Shown here piece by piece: positions 1 to 6,386 of a stretch of 7,388 nucleotides of DNA. Each line of letters opens with the position of its first letter. Position 1 is the first letter of the stretch. Location: contig DASQLD010000361.1 in assembly GCA_035630195.1 (NCBI GenBank), positions 1 to 7,388 on the forward strand. Direction: 5' to 3'. The position numbers and the translations under genes were made by a program. A model generated the notes under the pieces. The model ran no database searches. It was not told the DNA's origin and saw nothing but the letters and a program-made list of their open reading frames with translations. Source of the DNA: DASQDN01 sp035630195 (GTDB lineage Bacteria; Acidobacteriota; Terriglobia; Bryobacterales; Bryobacteraceae).

Positions 1-1
1 G

Positions 2-1336
2 TATATCGTCGAACTCGGTGTTGACGGCGGCGACGGCCTCCATAAGCTCAACAAAGCGCGCTACGATCTGGTGCTTCTCGACCTGATGCTCCCCGATCGG
101 AGCGGCATGGACGTTCTCGCAGAGATACGCGCGAAAGACCACGAAACACCAATCATCATGTTGACTGCTTATGGGTCGCTTGAAGTGGCTGTTAACGCCA
201 TCAAGGCAGGCGCGAACGACTACTTTTCGAAGCCCTGGGATAACGAGAAGCTGCTGATCGATATCGGCCATCTGGTACTGACCGGACGGCTCGCGCGCGA
301 GAACACTCAGCTAAAACGGGCGTTGAAGCAGCGTTACAGCTTCCCGAACATTGTCGGCAAAAGCGAACGAATGCTACGGGTCTTGGACTTGGTTTCACAG
401 GTCGCTCCAAGCCGTTCCACCATTCTGCTCACGGGAGAGACGGGTACAGGAAAAGAAGTTATCGCAAAAGCGATTCATTCGAATTCTCCCCGTGCAGACA
501 AGTCGTTTGTGGCTGTGAATAGCGGTTCCCTGCCCCCGGACCTGCTGGAATCAACCTTATTTGGGCACGTTAAAGGCGCTTTTACTAGCGCTTACGCATC
601 GCAAAAGGGCTATTTTGAGATCGCGGACGGCGGCACCATTTTCTTCGATGAGATTGGCAATATCGGACCGGAAACCCAATCTAAGCTGCTGCGGGTGATT
701 CAGGAGCGGGAGTTCATGCCGCTCGGATCGGCCGAAATCGTCAAAGTAGACGTCCGCATTATTGCCGCTACGAACGCCGATTTGCGCAAAGCCGTAGAAG
801 AAGGAAGGTTCCGCGAGGATCTCTATTACCGTCTGAATGTGATTCCGATCGTTCTGCCTCCATTGCGCGAGCGCAAGAGTGATATCCCGCTGCTTGTCGA
901 GCATTTCTTTCAGAAGTACAGCCGCGAGAACGATAAGTTCCTCGACGGCCAGGGGAAGACAAGGCTTTCTTTCGCCGCGGACGCGATGCAGTTACTCATC
1001 GAGCATTCGTGGCCGGGGAATGTCCGCGAACTCGAGAATGCGGTGGAGAGGGCGGTAGTTTTGGCGGCAGATGAAGTCGTTCCGCTCGATGTCTTACCGG
1101 ACCAGGTGCTCCATGCCGGGGGACTCAAGATTCGTCGCGATGAAAGCGGCAGGTTGCCGGCCGACGCTTCCTTGTTCGAGATCGTGGCCGATTACGAGCG
1201 CCGAAAAATCGTCGAAGCATTGGAAGCTTGCAATTGGAGCCAGACGGAAGCCGCGGAAATGCTTCGTATTCCTCTATCGACGTTGAATCAAAAAATCAAA
1301 CGTCTGGATATTCAGATCAAGCGGCGGGGAACCTAG
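2..1336 (+). CDS. NtrC-family sigma54-dependent response regulator (5' partial)
   Basis: A two-component response regulator that activates sigma54 RNA polymerase at enhancer-type promoters in the cytoplasm. The frame is open from base 2, so the true start lies upstream of the window; the GTG at 71 is inside the receiver domain. Receiver: phospho-acceptor Asp at 80-82 (LLDLMLPD), switch Thr at 164-166 (LTAY), conserved Lys at 230-232 (SKPW). AAA+ domain: Walker A GETGTGKE at 434-457, sigma54-contact loop GAFTSA at 575-592 (consensus GAFTGA), Walker B IFFDE at 638-652, arginine-finger region FREDLYYRLN at 809-838, then WPGNVRELEN. The C-terminus is a Fis-type helix-turn-helix (NWSQTEAAEMLRI...LNQKIKRL). 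All three NtrC domains are present. The cognate histidine kinase is probably encoded upstream, out of view. The target promoters cannot be told from the window. It converges on the adaptor gene with 3 bp between stop codons. The family call is secure; the specific pathway is unknown. Confidence 0.95.
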   Translation, partial: YIVELGVDGGDGLHKLNKARYDLVLLDLMLPDRSGMDVLAEIRAKDHETPIIMLTAYGSLEVAVNAIKAGANDYFSKPWDNEKLLIDIGHLVLTGRLARENTQLKRALKQRYSFPNIVGKSERMLRVLDLVSQVAPSRSTILLTGETGTGKEVIAKAIHSNSPRADKSFVAVNSGSLPPDLLESTLFGHVKGAFTSAYASQKGYFEIADGGTIFFDEIGNIGPETQSKLLRVIQEREFMPLGSAEIVKVDVRIIAATNADLRKAVEEGRFREDLYYRLNVIPIVLPPLRERKSDIPLLVEHFFQKYSRENDKFLDGQGKTRLSFAADAMQLLIEHSWPGNVRELENAVERAVVLAADEVVPLDVLPDQVLHAGGLKIRRDESGRLPADASLFEIVADYERRKIVEALEACNWSQTEAAEMLRIPLSTLNQKIKRLDIQIKRRGT

Positions 1337-1339
1337 GGA

Positions 1340-2581
1340 TTAATCGCCTTTACGCTCCTGCCTTGCTGCCGGAGGACCATCGGAAATGGCGACCTTCGTG
1401 CCCGTGTCAAGACGATTGAGCTGTGTTACAGCAACCTGCTCGCCGTCGGAAACGCCTTCGAGGATCTCGACGCTCTGTTCGAAACGGTCTCCAAGTTTCA
1501 CATCGCGCGCTTCGATTGTGCCCGCCGGCGTGATAACGTAGGCCTTATTCGAGCCGTATACATATGCGACAGCCCGAGTGGGAACCAGTCTGACCGTCTC
1601 GGTCTTGTTGGTCGGCAGAGATGCTCGCGCGTACGACCCGGGTTTGAGATCGCCAATCGGATTTTCAATCAACGCTTCGACGATGAAGGTACGTTTGGTT
1701 TGTTCCACCGTCGGCGAAATGCGCCAGACCTTGCCGACGAACTTGCGGTCTCCGAACGCTTCGACAGTTACTTCAGCAAGTTGCCCGGTTTTAATCCAAG
1801 GCGCCATTCTCTCGGGCACATCGAGCCGCAGGCGAATTGGATCGGTTTTTACGATCGTAAATAACGGCGTATTTACACGTACGTATTGTCCCGCGGTGAC
1901 AGTCTTCTCTTTTACCGCCCCCGCAAACGGAGCGTAAACAACGGTGTCTCGAAGCTTTTTGCGCTGCAAATCGAGTGACGCCTTATTTCGCTCAATGTCT
2001 TGGAGCAGATTGCGAGCTCCGTTGATCGTTTGATCGTAGGCAGCCTGCTGCGCCTTGTAGCGTGACTGCGCTTGATCGAGTTCAGCCCTCGATCCGATTC
2101 CCTGATCGACGAGACTTCGAATGCGCTTGTAGTGCTGCTCTGCATCGAAAAGGTCAGCCTGCGCGCGCCGCACTTCGGTGGACTGTGTGATGTCTTTTAT
2201 CCGCTCGTTCTCATTCCGCAGACCCACTCGTTCCATCGACATCCGTAGTTGGGCTTCGGTCTGGGCCACAAGGTATTTCTGTTCTTCATCGGAAATCCGG
2301 ACCAGAACCTGACCTTTAGCTACACGATCGCCCAGGTCGGCGTTCACTTCTGCCACGCGACCGTCGATTTCGGCACTAATCACGCCTTCGTCGAAAGGAA
2401 AAAGGGTTCCGACTGACTGCACGATACGGCGAATTTCCCTAGATGTGACCGGAGCCGCCTTCACTTGAACGGGTCGAGTGTCCTGCTTGGCTTGAACGGG
2501 CGGTTGTTTCGTACAGCCGGAAAACGCGACGGCGGCGGCCAGCAAGATCGCCAACCTCGCGCGAATAGAAGTCCAGATCAT
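1340..2581 (-). CDS. RND-type efflux periplasmic adaptor, lipoprotein (MFP/HlyD family)
   Basis: Periplasmic adaptor that in this family links an inner-membrane RND pump to a TolC-like outer-membrane channel. I chose the ATG at 2579-2581, giving 413 residues. It puts a standard lipoprotein signal at the N-terminus, with a hydrophobic run and lipobox FSGC whose Cys is residue 23. The ORF is open further to an ATG at 2644, but that start would place 21 hydrophilic residues before the signal. Neither start has a clear Shine-Dalgarno. Domains: first lipoyl half about 68-96 (GRVAEV, GDRVAKGQ), alpha-helical hairpin about 97-209, second lipoyl half about 212-245 (VYAPFAGAV, TAGQYV), beta-barrel about 249-330, then a C-terminal membrane-proximal domain. 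The hairpin tip carries the RxxxLxxxxxxS motif (Arg153, Leu157, Ser164), known in this family to contact TolC-like channels. No pump or channel gene adjoins it on either side within the window, so substrate is unknown. The family call is firm. Confidence 0.93.
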   Translation of the reverse strand: MIWTSIRARLAILLAAAVAFSGCTKQPPVQAKQDTRPVQVKAAPVTSREIRRIVQSVGTLFPFDEGVISAEIDGRVAEVNADLGDRVAKGQVLVRISDEEQKYLVAQTEAQLRMSMERVGLRNENERIKDITQSTEVRRAQADLFDAEQHYKRIRSLVDQGIGSRAELDQAQSRYKAQQAAYDQTINGARNLLQDIERNKASLDLQRKKLRDTVVYAPFAGAVKEKTVTAGQYVRVNTPLFTIVKTDPIRLRLDVPERMAPWIKTGQLAEVTVEAFGDRKFVGKVWRISPTVEQTKRTFIVEALIENPIGDLKPGSYARASLPTNKTETVRLVPTRAVAYVYGSNKAYVITPAGTIEARDVKLGDRFEQSVEILEGVSDGEQVAVTQLNRLDTGTKVAISDGPPAARQERKGD

Positions 2582-3032
2582 GGGTTTTACGTTTAGTAGA
2601 AGCAATTTTTCTGAGAATGCATTATGAAGGCGCTCCCCCACCATGGGAGGTTACTAGTACGCGAGACCAGCTATTTCCCGCAAATGCGCTCGAGGCCATA
2701 AAGAATCACGGGCTAACATGGACCCAGACTTCGTGAATGACCCACTAACGCCAAAGTGTATGTTACCGCGTTGCTGGTGTTTGAACTGTGCGTCCGGACG
2801 ATGAATTTCGCGCATGCGTGGCGGCCGAATTCGCCCACTACGCTGTTCGCAATATGGTCTCAGTGCTGGCTGGCGAAGCCATGTTTCCGAGAATGGTATG
2901 AATTGCTGAAGGCAGCCGACGGGGTCATCTTTCAACTGCGGCATCAACTTCCAACTGCGGAATCAACGCTACCCAGGACTGGCGATAGGCTCACCAACAA
3001 GCATTCGAACGCGCTCTTGCCGGAGCTCGGCT
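2582..3032. other. 451-bp intergenic region, no supported gene
   Basis: This stretch lies between the adaptor start and the stop of the propeller gene. Open frames exist on both strands (minus 2654-2947, plus 2756-3229), but neither shows a recognisable motif or ribosome site, and the plus one runs into the propeller gene. A short plus-strand frame at 2788-2901 (37 codons) has protein-like composition (DDEFRACVAAEFAHYAVRN) but no ribosome site. It could be the remnant of a decayed gene; I cannot name it. The region must hold the adaptor promoter unless transcription reads through from the propeller gene. I see no convincing sigma70 or sigma54 promoter there. It also contains a 19-bp tandem duplication. 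Confidence 0.6.
2930..2967. repeat. 19-bp tandem direct repeat, two copies
   Basis: Two adjoining 19-base units, 2930-2948 and 2949-2967, share the core CAACTGCGG followed by ATCAAC and differ at only two positions. They lie in the non-coding stretch just downstream of the propeller gene. They could be a small replication-slippage duplication or a pair of protein-binding half-sites; the sequence alone does not decide. Confidence 0.75.
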
Positions 3033-4109
3033 TCAATAGGACTCTTCTGTTTTCTCGACGAACTTTTCTACCGCGAGGCTGTAGATGGCAGCCTTCCCTT
3101 CTCGGTCGGTATGCCAAAAAAGCCGCTGGCTATTCGGAGAAAATAATACCGTCACTTCGCGAGGATCGCGAGCCTTGTGTTCGGCGACGGTCAATTCACG
3201 ACGGCCGACGCGCACGAGCAGCAGAATGAACGGGGACGGCTTATTGCGACTCACGCCAGCGAATACGGACGCATCGGAGTTTCGCGCGAACGTTACAAAC
3301 TGACTCGTCGGAGCAATTTTCTTGTCTTCATTCGCGTCGGGCGTGTGTTCACGAATCTCATTCAATTCGCTGTCGCGCTCAGGAATCCGAAGGTAGGAAA
3401 AACTCTTGCCATCTGCTGACCATAGAGCCTGCGAAGGGCCGCCGGGAGCCGTCCGGAGTTTCCGATGGTTTGCTCCGGTGTAATCGACAAGCCAAAGCGA
3501 ATCCGGGCGTCCATACAAGATCGACGCCCGACGAGGTCTGGGACGCATGAAGGTAATTGGCTCGTCGAGTTCGACAACGGTAGAAACGCTGCCCCGCAGC
3601 ACGGGAATCATTCGGAGGCGGGTGGTACCGTCTCGACGTTCCGCCAACAAAGCGTAGTGTCCATCGTCGGTCAGAGTAACGGCGGGAAGCCGCTCCCAAC
3701 CACTTTCCACCTCATAGACCTTTTTCGGGCGGCCGCCATTATCGGTCATCAACGCAGACCCATCGAAGTAGCAGACCGTTCGCTCATCCGGGAGATAGGA
3801 CACGGAATATCGATCGAGACTCGTTGCCGTCGTCAGTTGCCGTGTCTCCCCGGTTTTCAGATCGAGACGGTAAGCCTGCGTTGAACCGGAACGGTCAGAG
3901 CAGTACAGTAACGCTCCGCTCCGATTCGGAATGGAACGCGCGGGAGGTGGAATTAACCACGAATTGTAACCCGGATCGGTCAGTCGGGTGAGATCGAATT
4001 CGGTGGCGGGGTCACGGAGACGTTTCGATTGCGAAGGCAGAACCTCCGCAGCCTTGGCCACCAGCGGCGCCATAGCGACAAAACTTCTGCGCGTAATACT
4101 AGCCGCCAT
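3033..4109 (-). CDS. Tat-exported TolB/PD40-like seven-bladed beta-propeller protein
   Basis: 358 residues. The N-terminus TRRSFV (Arg7-Arg8, Phe10) followed by an alanine-rich hydrophobic stretch is a twin-arginine signal, so the protein should be exported folded; cleavage is plausible near residue 20. The rest divides into about seven similar segments ending in strand-rich motifs, for example CSDRSGSTQAYRLDLKTGE (70-88), LTDDGHYAL (146-154), LWSADGKSFSYL (229-240) and LFSPNSQRLFWHTDREGK (322-339). These are typical PD40/WD40-like TolB blades. The closest named relatives by pattern are oligogalacturonate lyases (PL22), also seven-bladed. However, the metal-binding HPH-type His cluster expected before the last FSP blade is replaced here by REVTVLFSPN, so lyase activity is doubtful. 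A binding or scaffold role is equally possible. The stop codon of the methyltransferase gene lies 30 bp upstream on the same strand, so the two are probably co-transcribed with this gene second. Shine-Dalgarno is weak. Fold call good, function unknown. Confidence 0.8.
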   Translation of the reverse strand: MAASITRRSFVAMAPLVAKAAEVLPSQSKRLRDPATEFDLTRLTDPGYNSWLIPPPARSIPNRSGALLYCSDRSGSTQAYRLDLKTGETRQLTTATSLDRYSVSYLPDERTVCYFDGSALMTDNGGRPKKVYEVESGWERLPAVTLTDDGHYALLAERRDGTTRLRMIPVLRGSVSTVVELDEPITFMRPRPRRASILYGRPDSLWLVDYTGANHRKLRTAPGGPSQALWSADGKSFSYLRIPERDSELNEIREHTPDANEDKKIAPTSQFVTFARNSDASVFAGVSRNKPSPFILLLVRVGRRELTVAEHKARDPREVTVLFSPNSQRLFWHTDREGKAAIYSLAVEKFVEKTEESY

Positions 4110-4139
4110 AATCGCATGCTATCACGTAAGCCGTGTGCG

Positions 4140-4949
4140 CTACCGCGTTCTAGAGGGCTTTTGCGCGATGATGCGGACCAAAGGATACGGCTTCTCTCCC
4201 CAATCCCCTTTCTCTGTTATTTTCTCGGCTCTGAGGATCTGAAATCCCTCGAAGATCTTCTGGAGTTCGCCGGTTTCGTATTCGAACGGCGCGCCGGATG
4301 CGTCCTTATGTCCCGATTCAACCACCACGATTCCTCCGGGTTTCAGCGCTTGCCTAGCGCGTCTGACGCTTCGCTTCTCCAGCGCGTAGATGATCGCGAT
4401 CAAGTCCCACTTCTCGTAGCCGAAGTCGAAATCCTCATCTCCTGTGAGTACTGTTCGGATTACTACGCCTTCGGCTTTTGCTTTAGTGTTCGCCTGCTGC
4501 AGCCCCACCTTCGAAATATCGAATCCGGTTACAGTCCATCCGAGGTTGGCTAGATAAACGGAGTTCCGGCCTTGTCCCATGGCAACATCGAGCGCCGATC
4601 CGGGCTTGCGTCCCCGGACGGCTTCAACCAGCAGTTTATTGGGACCGAGCGCGCTCTTCGTCCCTTTGGCATAAATGCTGTCGTAGAACTCACCCTCCTG
4701 TCGCAGCGCTTCTCGTTTTAGCCGAACGAGGGTGTCCTCAATCGCAGCGTCAGTCAGACCGTCTTTCTTCAGCTTGAGCCGATAGCGACTGAGCGCCTCA
4801 GCTTCCGAGGAGCTTGGTGGGGCCGACTTCTCCCACTCCCAGAAAGCTTCTGCGATGGCGGCATCCGTGATCTGTGCGATCGCCGAAGAAGGAATGAATA
4901 TAAAGAGGATGCAAGTGATGAGACTTCGCAATACAAGGTTTCGTAACAA
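4140..4949 (-). CDS. Class I SAM-methyltransferase-fold protein with Sec signal peptide
   Basis: 269 residues. The C-terminal two-thirds is a class I (Rossmann) methyltransferase: motif I LDVAMGQGRN at 120-129, acidic ribose-binding loop GFDIS at 142-146, motif IV-like WDLIAIIYAL at 181-190, and LKPGG at 202-206 before a beta strand. This resembles the TehB/UbiE-like small-molecule methyltransferase group. Residues 1-25 form a Sec signal peptide: Arg3 and Arg8, hydrophobic core 10-19, and an AIA cleavage site before Gln26. About 65 helical residues separate signal and catalytic fold and contain two TDAAI segments (28-32 and 66-70). The start is TTG (4947-4949); the frame is closed just upstream by a TAG at 4956-4958 and no ATG fits. 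A weak AGG lies upstream of it. The gene is first of a likely pair with the propeller gene and divergent from rtcB. Export is odd because S-adenosylmethionine is cytosolic; the substrate is unknown. Confidence 0.85.
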   Translation of the reverse strand: MLRNLVLRSLITCILFIFIPSSAIAQITDAAIAEAFWEWEKSAPPSSSEAEALSRYRLKLKKDGLTDAAIEDTLVRLKREALRQEGEFYDSIYAKGTKSALGPNKLLVEAVRGRKPGSALDVAMGQGRNSVYLANLGWTVTGFDISKVGLQQANTKAKAEGVVIRTVLTGDEDFDFGYEKWDLIAIIYALEKRSVRRARQALKPGGIVVVESGHKDASGAPFEYETGELQKIFEGFQILRAEKITEKGDWGEKPYPLVRIIAQKPSRTR

Positions 4950-4976
4950 TGGAACCTATTGGAGTCTAACAAACGG

Positions 4977-6212
4977 ATGGCAAACGACGGACGAAACTAC
5001 GAGCTGATTCGCAGTGAGGAAGGCACACCGATTAAGGCGTGGGTGAAAGGTGTTCAACTCGAAGACTCGGCGCGCCAGCAACTGATCAACGCCTCGCGAT
5101 TGCCCTTCATTCATAAGTGGATCGCAGCGATGCCAGATGTCCACTACGGAATCGGGGCGACCGTCGGCAGTGTGATCCCGACAAAAGGGGCCATTATTCC
5201 AGCGGCCGTCGGAGTCGATATCGGATGCGGCATGATGGCGGTCGAGACGAGCCTTACCGCCAAAGATCTGCCGGATAGCTTGAAGAAGCTGAGGACCGCG
5301 ATTGAAAAAGCAGTCCCGCACGGTCGTACGAATCAGGGAAAATCGGGAGACCGCGGCGCATGGAATCGCCTGCCGGATCGTGTACAGGACGTCTGGCCAA
5401 GTCTTTACAAGGGATACGAGCGAATTCTGGCCAAGCATCCAGGCGCTTCGAGCAGCAACAACGTCAACCATCTGGGAACGCTGGGAACCGGGAATCACTT
5501 TATCGAGGTATGTCTCGATGAGGCCGAGCATGTATGGTTCATGCTCCATAGCGGTTCGAGAGGAGTAGGCAATCGTATCGGAAGTTATTTCATTGAGCTG
5601 GCGCGCGAGGACATGCGACGCCTGCAGAAGAACCTGCCGGATAGAGACCTCGCATATTTCCCGGAGGGCACGAAGTATTTCGATGATTATGTCGAGGCGG
5701 TGGGATGGGCGCAGGAGTACGCGCGGCAGAACCGTCAGATCATGATGGACAATGTGATCTCTGCAATGCGCCATTCCGGCGAAGTACCTCCATTCACGGC
5801 GCATCTTCAAGCGATTAATTGCCACCACAATTACGTAGTCAAGGAACGGCACTACGGGGAGGAGGTCTACGTTACGCGAAAAGGAGCGGTCCGGGCCGGG
5901 AAAGGAGAACTGGGGATCATCCCGGGGAGCATGGGCACACGGTCGTACATTGTTCGCGGACTTGGCAATCCGGAAAGCTTCGAAAGCTGCAGCCACGGAG
6001 CGGGCAGAGCCATGTCCCGTGGAGAAGCCAAACGCCGCTTCAGTGTGCAGGATCATGCCCGGCTGACGGAAGGGATCGAGTGCCGGAAGGATGCCGATGT
6101 TATCGACGAGACTCCGGCGGCGTATAAGCCGATCGATGCGGTGATGGCCGCACAAAAGGACCTCGTGGAAGTCGTTCACGAGCTTCGTCAAGTCATAGTA
6201 GTCAAAGGATAA
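4977..6212 (+). CDS. rtcB: RNA-splicing ligase RtcB (3'-phosphate/5'-hydroxyl RNA ligase)
   Basis: GTP- and Mn-dependent ligase that joins RNA 2',3'-cyclic phosphate or 3'-phosphate ends to 5'-OH ends; in bacteria it acts in cytoplasmic RNA repair. 411 residues, matching the roughly 408 of the Escherichia coli enzyme. All signature motifs are present: VGVDIGCGM with metal ligands Asp81 and Cys84, GNHF with His174, HSGSRG with His191, NCHHNY with His284, and SCSHGAGRAMSR with His340, the residue that takes the GMP. I chose ATG 4977 because E. coli RtcB begins close to the NYEL motif and GGAG sits at 4961-4964; a TTG at 4959 would add six residues. No archease, RtcA, RtcR or tRNA gene adjoins it, so it appears as a single-gene unit. 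Its start is 27 bp from the divergent methyltransferase start. Identity is very secure; physiological substrate in this organism is not. Confidence 0.97.
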   Translation: MANDGRNYELIRSEEGTPIKAWVKGVQLEDSARQQLINASRLPFIHKWIAAMPDVHYGIGATVGSVIPTKGAIIPAAVGVDIGCGMMAVETSLTAKDLPDSLKKLRTAIEKAVPHGRTNQGKSGDRGAWNRLPDRVQDVWPSLYKGYERILAKHPGASSSNNVNHLGTLGTGNHFIEVCLDEAEHVWFMLHSGSRGVGNRIGSYFIELAREDMRRLQKNLPDRDLAYFPEGTKYFDDYVEAVGWAQEYARQNRQIMMDNVISAMRHSGEVPPFTAHLQAINCHHNYVVKERHYGEEVYVTRKGAVRAGKGELGIIPGSMGTRSYIVRGLGNPESFESCSHGAGRAMSRGEAKRRFSVQDHARLTEGIECRKDADVIDETPAAYKPIDAVMAAQKDLVEVVHELRQVIVVKG

Positions 6213-6247
6213 TTGTAATATCCATTACTATTGGACACTGATTTGTA

Positions 6248-6276
6248 TTGACTCGAACCGCCCTGCACGCTATCCT
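6248..6276 (+). promoter_or_regulatory. Predicted sigma70-type promoter for the M23 peptidase gene
   Basis: A -35 box TTGACT (6248-6253) and a -10 box TATCCT (6271-6276) are separated by exactly 17 bp. Transcription would begin near 6283, giving an untranslated leader of about 100 nt before the TTG start at 6387. It lies after the rtcB stop and points toward the peptidase gene, so that gene need not depend on read-through from rtcB. Confidence 0.7.
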
Positions 6277-6329
6277 AGGTTTTTCGTCACCTCAAACTAC
6301 CAGCCCCGATCTTTCCCGTGGGCGGCCAT

Positions 6330-6361
6330 AGCTTTTGAGACATTGATGTGTCTTAGAAGCT
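6330..6361 (+). promoter_or_regulatory. 13-bp stem-loop in the 5' leader of the M23 gene
   Basis: The arm AGCTTTTGAGACA (6330-6342) pairs with TGTCTTAGAAGCT (6349-6361) over 13 consecutive base pairs including two G-U wobbles, closing a six-base loop (TTGATG). It ends 10 bases before the Shine-Dalgarno. No U-tract follows, so it is not a standard intrinsic terminator. Roles in mRNA stability, RNase processing or translational control are possible. I do not recognise a known riboswitch class. Confidence 0.65.
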
Positions 6362-6371
6362 GCATCAGTAC

Positions 6372-6380
6372 AGGAGAGGG
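6372..6380 (+). promoter_or_regulatory. Strong ribosome binding site deciding a TTG start
   Basis: The purine run AGGAGAGGG ends 6 bases before the TTG at 6387-6389. It supports initiation at this rare start codon rather than at the in-frame ATG at 6468. That ATG lies 27 residues inside and would cut off the conserved cytoplasmic N-terminus of the peptidase. Confidence 0.75.
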
Positions 6381-6386
6381 TTCTTT

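Noticed and set aside
71..73. GTG at 71 as the start of the response regulator
   Set aside because: The frame is open upstream to the window edge and codes for typical receiver sequence (YDLVLLD), so this codon is internal; starting here would lose the first half of the receiver.
2654..2947. 97-codon minus-strand frame just upstream of the adaptor
   Set aside because: It has no ribosome site, no recognisable motif and an odd Arg/Pro/Gln-rich composition. Its closeness to the adaptor is suggestive but not enough.
2756..3229. 157-codon plus-strand frame starting in the gap
   Set aside because: It runs nearly 200 bases into the propeller gene on the opposite strand, lacks a ribosome site and has no recognisable domain.
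4956..6191. 411-codon open frame on the minus strand across rtcB
   Set aside because: It lies wholly antisense to rtcB, whose motifs are all intact, and its translation shows no recognisable domain. The frame is kept open by the codon pattern of rtcB.
6207..6223. Intrinsic terminator after rtcB (GGATA...TATCC)
   Set aside because: The stem is only 5 bp with a 7-base loop, overlaps the stop codon and has no U-tract.
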